From: Acidobacteriota bacterium
GTDB lineage: Bacteria; Acidobacteriota; Vicinamibacteria; Vicinamibacterales; 2-12-FULL-66-21
Reading direction: 5' to 3'
NCBI GenBank assembly: GCA_003222675.1
Contig: QHWT01000064.1
Coordinates: forward strand, 23,825-87,824
DNA: 64,000 bases
In this document: piece after piece, positions 60,177 to 64,000 of the stretch
Position numbering within the stretch: the first letter of the stretch is position 1
Layout of the letters: each line of letters starts with the position of its first letter
Translations under genes and position numbers: made by a program
Notes under the pieces: generated by a model
Seen by the model: only the letters and a program-made list of their open reading frames with translations
What the model was told of the DNA's origin: nothing
Databases searched by the model: none

Positions 60177-61055
60177 ATGCACTGGCGACACCAGTGGCGG
60201 GTCGGAGTGTTGGTACTCGCCGTCATACTCCTGCCCTCGCTCGCGTTCGCCCAGACCGACCAGCCGCCTCCCCCTCAGCCGTCGCAGATTGATGAAACCG
60301 TGATCAACGTGCCGACGACCTTGCCGTTGAAGGCACATCACAGCTACTTCCGCCTGACGCACCGGTTCGCGCGGGACCTGCGGCGGCGTGGCACGACGTT
60401 CGGGCAGCTCGCCGAGGACCTGTTCAGCCTTGACAACGGCGCGATCATCGCCCTCGAATACCGGTTCGGCATCACGTCGAACCTGCAGGCCGGAGTTCAT
60501 CGCTCGATCTTGAACAAGACAATCGAGGCGTTCGGTTACTGGGACGCGTTGGGGCAGGAGACCGGACACCCTGTCGGCCTCTCGATCGGCGGATCGTTCG
60601 AAGGGACGAATAACATGCAGCAGGACTATCAACCGGGCGTCTCCGCGAGCATCTCGCGCACGCACGGAGGATGGCTCGCGCTCTATGCCTCGCCGGCGTA
60701 CGTGCACCACGCGCACACGACGACACTGCTGGAACTCCACGAGGGACACTCGCACGATACCGCGGGCGGCGAGGACCCGGACGCGCAACTGGACAAGCGC
60801 GACACGTTCTTCATCGGCCTGGGCGGGCGCGTCCGCTTTCTGCCCAGCGCATTCTTTGTCGGCGAAGTGTCGCCGCGGCTCGCCGGCTACACGCCGGATC
60901 GCGCGGCATGGAACGTCGGGGTCGAGAAGCTGACGCACGGCCACGTGCTGCAGCTTAATTTCGGGAACAACTTTTCGACGACCCCGGGCATGGTTGCCCG
61001 CGGCGGCGACAAGCACAATCTGTTCATGGGATTCAACCTGAGTCGCAAGTTCTAA
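60177..61055 (+). CDS. DUF5777 outer-membrane-type beta-barrel protein
   Basis: A 292-residue protein with a signal peptide (VLVLAVILLPSLAFAQ). The body has alternating amphipathic strands ending in Phe (LSRKF), typical of an outer-membrane barrel, and the DUF5777 pattern: THRFARDLRR, DNGAIIALEYRFGI, NLQAGVHRS and GHVLQLNFGNNFSTTPGM. His-rich stretch HHAHTTTLLELHEGHSHD may be a metal-binding loop. It is followed after 13 bp by a CHRD lipoprotein. Confidence 0.85.
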   Translation: MHWRHQWRVGVLVLAVILLPSLAFAQTDQPPPPQPSQIDETVINVPTTLPLKAHHSYFRLTHRFARDLRRRGTTFGQLAEDLFSLDNGAIIALEYRFGITSNLQAGVHRSILNKTIEAFGYWDALGQETGHPVGLSIGGSFEGTNNMQQDYQPGVSASISRTHGGWLALYASPAYVHHAHTTTLLELHEGHSHDTAGGEDPDAQLDKRDTFFIGLGGRVRFLPSAFFVGEVSPRLAGYTPDRAAWNVGVEKLTHGHVLQLNFGNNFSTTPGMVARGGDKHNLFMGFNLSRKF

Positions 61056-61068
61056 CGGGAGGACACTA

Positions 61069-61578
61069 ATGAAGCGCCTGGCCATTGTTTCGTGTCTCGC
61101 CGCGCTGGCCGTTGCCGGATGCGGCAGCAGTTCCCCAACGACACCGTCGAACCAGCCAACGGTCTTCACGGTTCAGTTGAGCGCCCTCAATGAGGTTCCG
61201 CCGGTGTCGAACGCCGAATCGACCGGCCGCGGCACTGCGATCATCACAATGCACACGACGAAGGATTCCGCCGGGACGATCACGGCGGCGACCACTGATT
61301 TCAACGTGTCTCTCAACAGCTTCCCGAACGGCACCGTCATTCGTGCCGCGCACATCCATCCTGGTGCGGCCGGCGTCGCCGGCGGCGTCCTCTTGAGCAC
61401 GGGGATGGATGCGAGCACCGCGGTCACGCTGGCGAACGGCAGCGGCACGTTCTCCTTCAACGGTGTGTCGACGACCGTCGAACAGGCCACCCAGATCCTC
61501 GCGGCGCCGCAGAACTTCTACTTCAACGTGCACTCGCCGTTGAACGGCGCCGGCGCGGCGCGCGGGCAGCTCCGCTAA
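61069..61578 (+). CDS. CHRD domain lipoprotein
   Basis: A 169-residue lipoprotein (lipobox AVAGC at about residue 17, GGGAGGA ribosome site). The CHRD (chordin) domain spans the mature part: VQLSALNEVPPVSNAESTGRG, RAAHIHPGAAGVAGGV and FYFNVHSPLNGAGAARGQL. Probably cotranscribed with the DUF5777 barrel upstream, suggesting a surface or periplasmic partner. Function unknown. Confidence 0.92.
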   Translation: MKRLAIVSCLAALAVAGCGSSSPTTPSNQPTVFTVQLSALNEVPPVSNAESTGRGTAIITMHTTKDSAGTITAATTDFNVSLNSFPNGTVIRAAHIHPGAAGVAGGVLLSTGMDASTAVTLANGSGTFSFNGVSTTVEQATQILAAPQNFYFNVHSPLNGAGAARGQLR

Positions 61579-61590
61579 CCGCTTGCGTGG

Positions 61591-61659
61591 AATGTTCAAT
61601 GTTCAGTGTTCAGTGTCCAAAGGGGGACGTTGAGCATTGGACGTTGAACATTGACGTTG
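61591..61659. repeat. Inverted-arm heptamer element after CHRD gene
   Basis: Left arm units AATGTTC, AATGTTC, AGTGTTC, AGTGTCC; right arm units TTGAGCA, TTGGACG, TTGAACA, TTGACGT. The arms are complementary around an AAAGGGGGA centre, so the whole may fold into one hairpin. A likely terminator of the CHRD operon. Confidence 0.85.
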
Positions 61660-61752
61660 CTTTTCACCCCTTCCTCACACTAGTCTCACCACTTCTCATC
61701 ACCCGTTAGCTATCGTGTCGCGGTCATCCCCACTTCAGTGGAGGAGGCAGAC

Positions 61753-62703
61753 ATGCCGCGGACCCGACCACGCCCCTCGGAATTGCAGCAGCTGCGGCCG
61801 TCGAATGCGGCAGGCTGGTTAATCGTCTCGGTTGTCGCAGGGACGACCGCGCTGGGATTGGCACTGGCGGCGCAGCCCCACTTCGTGTGGTTTCTTGGGC
61901 AACTCGTTCTCGGCCTCGCCCTGATCCAATGGTTCGTCGTGCTGCACGAGTGCGGGCACGACACGCTCTTCGCCTCGAAACGGGTGAACATGGCCGTAGG
62001 CCGCGTGGCGGGGGCCTTTGCGGCGATCCCGTTTGCGTCGTGGCGGCGGGTCCACGGGCGTCATCATCGCTGGACCGGCTGGCAGGATCTCGATCCGACG
62101 ACCGAGACGCTGGTACCGCGCGAGCGCCGCCGCCTCGAGCGCGCGATCGTCAACGTCTGCTGGAAATGCTCAATCCCTCTCTTCGCCATCGTCTACAGAG
62201 TCGAGAACTACTGGCACCTGGCGCGTCTTTTCAGGATGTTCCGCGCGTCCGACGATCGCATCCGTCTGGTTCGTGACGCGGCGGCGCTCATCGTCACGTA
62301 CCTCGCGCTGTTCATCTTCTTCGGACCTCGCGCGCTGATCGTGATGATCGGGCCGGCGGTGCTGCTCAGCCTCGTCGCGGAAGACGTGCTGCTCCTCAGT
62401 CAGCACACGCACATTCCGCAGCACGTGAGCCACGGCGAGCACGTGCGACCGTTTCCAGCGATCGAGCAGGAGGCGTTCACAAGATCACTCCGGCTGCCGG
62501 CGTGGCTGTCGACTTTGCTTCTGCACTTCGACGCGCACGAACTGCACCACATGTATCCGTTCGTGCCCGGATATCGGTTGCGTGGGGTCGACTACACGCC
62601 GCACAACGAGGTCGGATGCTGGCGGTGGATTCGCGCGGCGAAGCGGGTGCCTGGCGAGGTGTTCCTTTTTCAAAACCGGTCGACATCTGGTTGGGAGATC
62701 TAA
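61753..62703 (+). CDS. Fatty acid desaturase family protein
   Basis: A 316-residue membrane di-iron enzyme. The three His boxes are HECGHD, HGRHHRW and HELHHMYP, in an order and spacing like acyl-lipid desaturases and related hydroxylases. GGAGG lies about seven bases before the ATG at 61753; GTG at 61738 is an alternative. It inserts a double bond (or hydroxyl) in acyl or carotenoid chains. Its TAA overlaps the next ATG (TAATG). Confidence 0.9.
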   Translation: MPRTRPRPSELQQLRPSNAAGWLIVSVVAGTTALGLALAAQPHFVWFLGQLVLGLALIQWFVVLHECGHDTLFASKRVNMAVGRVAGAFAAIPFASWRRVHGRHHRWTGWQDLDPTTETLVPRERRRLERAIVNVCWKCSIPLFAIVYRVENYWHLARLFRMFRASDDRIRLVRDAAALIVTYLALFIFFGPRALIVMIGPAVLLSLVAEDVLLLSQHTHIPQHVSHGEHVRPFPAIEQEAFTRSLRLPAWLSTLLLHFDAHELHHMYPFVPGYRLRGVDYTPHNEVGCWRWIRAAKRVPGEVFLFQNRSTSGWEI

Positions 62704-62813
62704 TGTTGTGTCTGCCCGAGATCACGAACGGCCACTCCGTCGTCGTGGCCGGAAATACCGCGGCGCTGCTGCGGTCGTGCGGTACCGAGTCAGCGCATAG
62801 GGCTGCTAGATGA
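62703..62813 (+). CDS. Putative 36-residue linking ORF
   Basis: A 36-residue ORF (MLCLPEITNGHSVVV...) whose ATG overlaps the desaturase stop (TAATG) and whose TGA overlaps the next start (ATGA). The perfect coupling on both sides is the only support. Composition gives no domain. It may be a small regulatory or membrane-associated peptide, a translational coupler, or a remnant of a larger gene. Confidence 0.4.
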   Translation: MLCLPEITNGHSVVVAGNTAALLRSCGTESAHRAAR

Positions 62814-63379
62814 GCGCGCTGGCGTGCGCGTGGTTCCTGATTGCTGCATTCGTGATCGCGGGAACGGCGCAGACCGCATGGTTCGCGGCGCCGATGTCCT
62901 GGCGGTTCGCGTGGCCCGTCGACGGTGGCGCGACGTTCCGCGGACGCCGCGTCTTCGGCGCGAACAAGACGGTCCGCGGATTCGTCGTGATGGTGCCCGC
63001 CGCCGCGCTCGCGTTCGCGCTCGTCGCCGCATTGATCCGTGATCCCGCCAGTGCCGGACTCTGGCCCTTGTCCATTGCCGGCTATGCCCTGCTCGGCGCG
63101 TGCGCGGGTGTCGGCTTCATGGCCGGCGAGCTTCCGAATTCGTTCGTCAAGCGGCAACTGGATGTGGGGCCCGGCGATCGCGCCCGAACCCCAGTCGTGG
63201 CGGCGGTCCAGTTCCTGATCGACCGGATCGACTCGGGCGTCGGCATGCTGCTCGCCGTCAGCCTCGTCGCGCCCACGCCGCCGATGACGTGGCTGCTCGT
63301 GCTGGTGATTGGCCCGACGTTCCACTGGGTGTTCAGCGTAGTGATGTTCTATCTGGGACTGAAAACGCGGCCGGCGTAG
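62810..63379 (+). CDS. CDP-archaeol synthase-like (DUF46) membrane protein
   Basis: A 189-residue protein with about five hydrophobic helices and the CarS/CdsA-related marks: FGANKTVRGFVVM, GELPNSFVKRQLDVGPGD and a late AAVQFLIDRIDS. In archaea CarS activates unsaturated archaeol with CTP; bacterial relatives may act on other lipid acceptors. It overlaps the small ORF by ATGA and follows a fatty acid desaturase, so a lipid head-group or chain-modification role is likely. Confidence 0.85.
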   Translation: MSALACAWFLIAAFVIAGTAQTAWFAAPMSWRFAWPVDGGATFRGRRVFGANKTVRGFVVMVPAAALAFALVAALIRDPASAGLWPLSIAGYALLGACAGVGFMAGELPNSFVKRQLDVGPGDRARTPVVAAVQFLIDRIDSGVGMLLAVSLVAPTPPMTWLLVLVIGPTFHWVFSVVMFYLGLKTRPA

Positions 63380-63393
63380 GACGGTTTCGGTGA

Positions 63394-63592
63394 TGCGAAG
63401 AAGACGGATCTCCCGCAAAGAAATTCAAGAGGCGCAGAGGGCCTCGATGGGGCTGCCTGTCGGCGCATTCGCCGCGCCCGCCTCCGGCGGGCGTGACCTC
63501 CTGCCGCGCGAAGCGCGGCGACGAATGCGCATGCGCAGCCGCTTCGTTCAATGGTCTTCTTCGCGTTCCTTTGCGCCTTGGCGCCTCCGCGT
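63394..63592. repeat. GCGAAGAA/TTCTTCGC inverted arms before the dikinase gene
   Basis: GCGAAGAAG (about 63395) and CTTCTTCGC (about 63557), with CGCAAAG and CTTTGCG relatives, face each other across about 110 bp. An open frame of 71 codons inside is Arg-rich and I do not accept it as a gene. Confidence 0.45.
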
Positions 63593-63618
63593 GCATCGTA
63601 CGTGACAGCAGGAGACCG

Positions 63619-64000
63619 ATGACGACCACACTCGTTGCTGCGCCAGTGCTACCGCTCGAGTCCGCGTGTGCTGCCGCTCTCGTCGGCGGAAAAGCCTCCG
63701 GACTGCACCGGTTACTGCAACTCGGTGTCCCGGTGCCGAGCGGTGTGGTGGTCACTGCGGATGGAACGGCGTCGTTTTCAGACGAGGGCATTCCGGATGA
63801 CGTCTGGGCGGCGATCGTCGACGCGTGGCGCGGACTTGGCCCGGACACGGTCATCGTACGCAGCTCCGCGATCGGCGAAGACTCGAGCGAGGCGTCGTTT
63901 GCCGGGCAGCTCGACTCCATCGGCGACGTCACGAGCGAGCCAGAGCTCCGCGACGCGGTGCTCCGCTGCTGGCGCTCGCGCTCGTCGGACCGCGTGCGCG
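63619..64000 (+). CDS. PEP/pyruvate-binding dikinase (PEP synthase-like), 3' end outside window
   Basis: Open from ATG 63619 (CAGGAG five bases upstream) to the window edge, at least 127 codons. The start of a PPDK/PEP-synthase N-terminal ATP-binding domain: LVGGKASGLHRLLQLGVPVPSGVVV, then VIVRSSAIGEDSSEASFAGQLDSI. Such enzymes interconvert pyruvate and PEP or phosphorylate other substrates; the rest of the gene must be seen to decide. Possibly the last gene of the desaturase operon. Confidence 0.88.
   Translation, partial: MTTTLVAAPVLPLESACAAALVGGKASGLHRLLQLGVPVPSGVVVTADGTASFSDEGIPDDVWAAIVDAWRGLGPDTVIVRSSAIGEDSSEASFAGQLDSIGDVTSEPELRDAVLRCWRSRSSDRVR

Noticed and set aside
63390..63605. 71-codon Arg-rich frame before the dikinase gene
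   Set aside because: Lies inside inverted repeat arms; composition is not protein-like.

Overview
This is 64 kb of GC-rich, gene-dense chromosome with no ribosomal operon, phage, plasmid or recognisable transposase gene. The gene set looks like an environmental Gram-negative heterotroph, and I would guess Acidobacteriota (Vicinamibacteria-like). The reasons are CarD and Rex regulators, a fused homocysteine methyltransferase/methylenetetrahydrofolate reductase, several secreted M28, M24 and matrixin peptidases, Tat-tagged enzymes, outer-membrane-type proteins, and intergenic DNA full of short repeats. The taxonomic guess is inference only; no rRNA is present.

Layout. 1-12.4 kb (minus strand): an aerotolerance-type cluster (MoxR ATPase, DUF58, BatA/VWA protein, large DUF4175-like membrane protein cut by the window edge), preceded by a DUF4159 protein, a TPR/gluzincin protein, a PIG-V-like mannosyltransferase and a Tat-tagged aminotransferase. 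12.4-16.1 kb: a compact lipid or polyketide-type group (ketosynthase, geranylgeranyl-reductase-like flavoprotein, isoprenylcysteine methyltransferase-like protein) beside a second, broken methyltransferase. 16.1-23.4 kb: zinc-ribbon protein, M28 peptidase, Lon, a glycosyltransferase-like protein and a Tat-tagged M24 peptidase. 23.5-27.3 kb (minus): PmtA-like methyltransferase, HMT/MTHFR fusion, metallophosphoesterase, stand-alone NuoI-like ferredoxin. 27.5-31.2 kb (plus): a tightly coupled LytS/LytTR two-component pair, signal peptidase I and a cation diffusion facilitator. 31.3-34.4 kb (minus): acyl-CoA synthetase, MoaC and Rex. 34.6-41.9 kb: OPT transporter, DUF4126 protein, acyltransferase, CarD with a clear promoter and terminator, a D-Ala-D-Ala ligase-like ATP-grasp protein and a lipoprotein. 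42.1-46.7 kb: MFS transporter, PAP2 phosphatase, tRNA-Leu(CAA), Ca2+/H+ exchanger. 46.9-53.7 kb: a low-complexity secreted protein and two divergent secreted metalloproteases. 53.8-58.7 kb (minus): MmcQ/YjbR protein, frameshifted DinB, EamA-like half transporter, ThuA lipoprotein, response regulator, PAP2 phosphatase, universal stress protein. 58.7-64 kb: Nramp transporter, DUF5777 and CHRD proteins, fatty acid desaturase, a 36-codon linking ORF, a CDP-archaeol-synthase-like protein and the start of a PEP/pyruvate-binding dikinase.

The strongest unexplained structure is not a gene. Many of the longer gaps hold degenerate tandem repeats with a period of 7, 8 or 9 bp, frequently as two inverted arms that could fold into one large hairpin. 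The unit sequence differs at almost every locus but the period and architecture recur at more than fifteen sites. Arrays abut or overlap stop codons (DUF58, MoaC, NuoI), a start codon (DinB), and in one case lie in frame inside a coding region. Three further sites share a GGGTC/GACCC hairpin family. Several genes look damaged: a second ICMT-like methyltransferase and DinB are frameshifted, and the C-terminus of the ATP-grasp ligase appears shifted.
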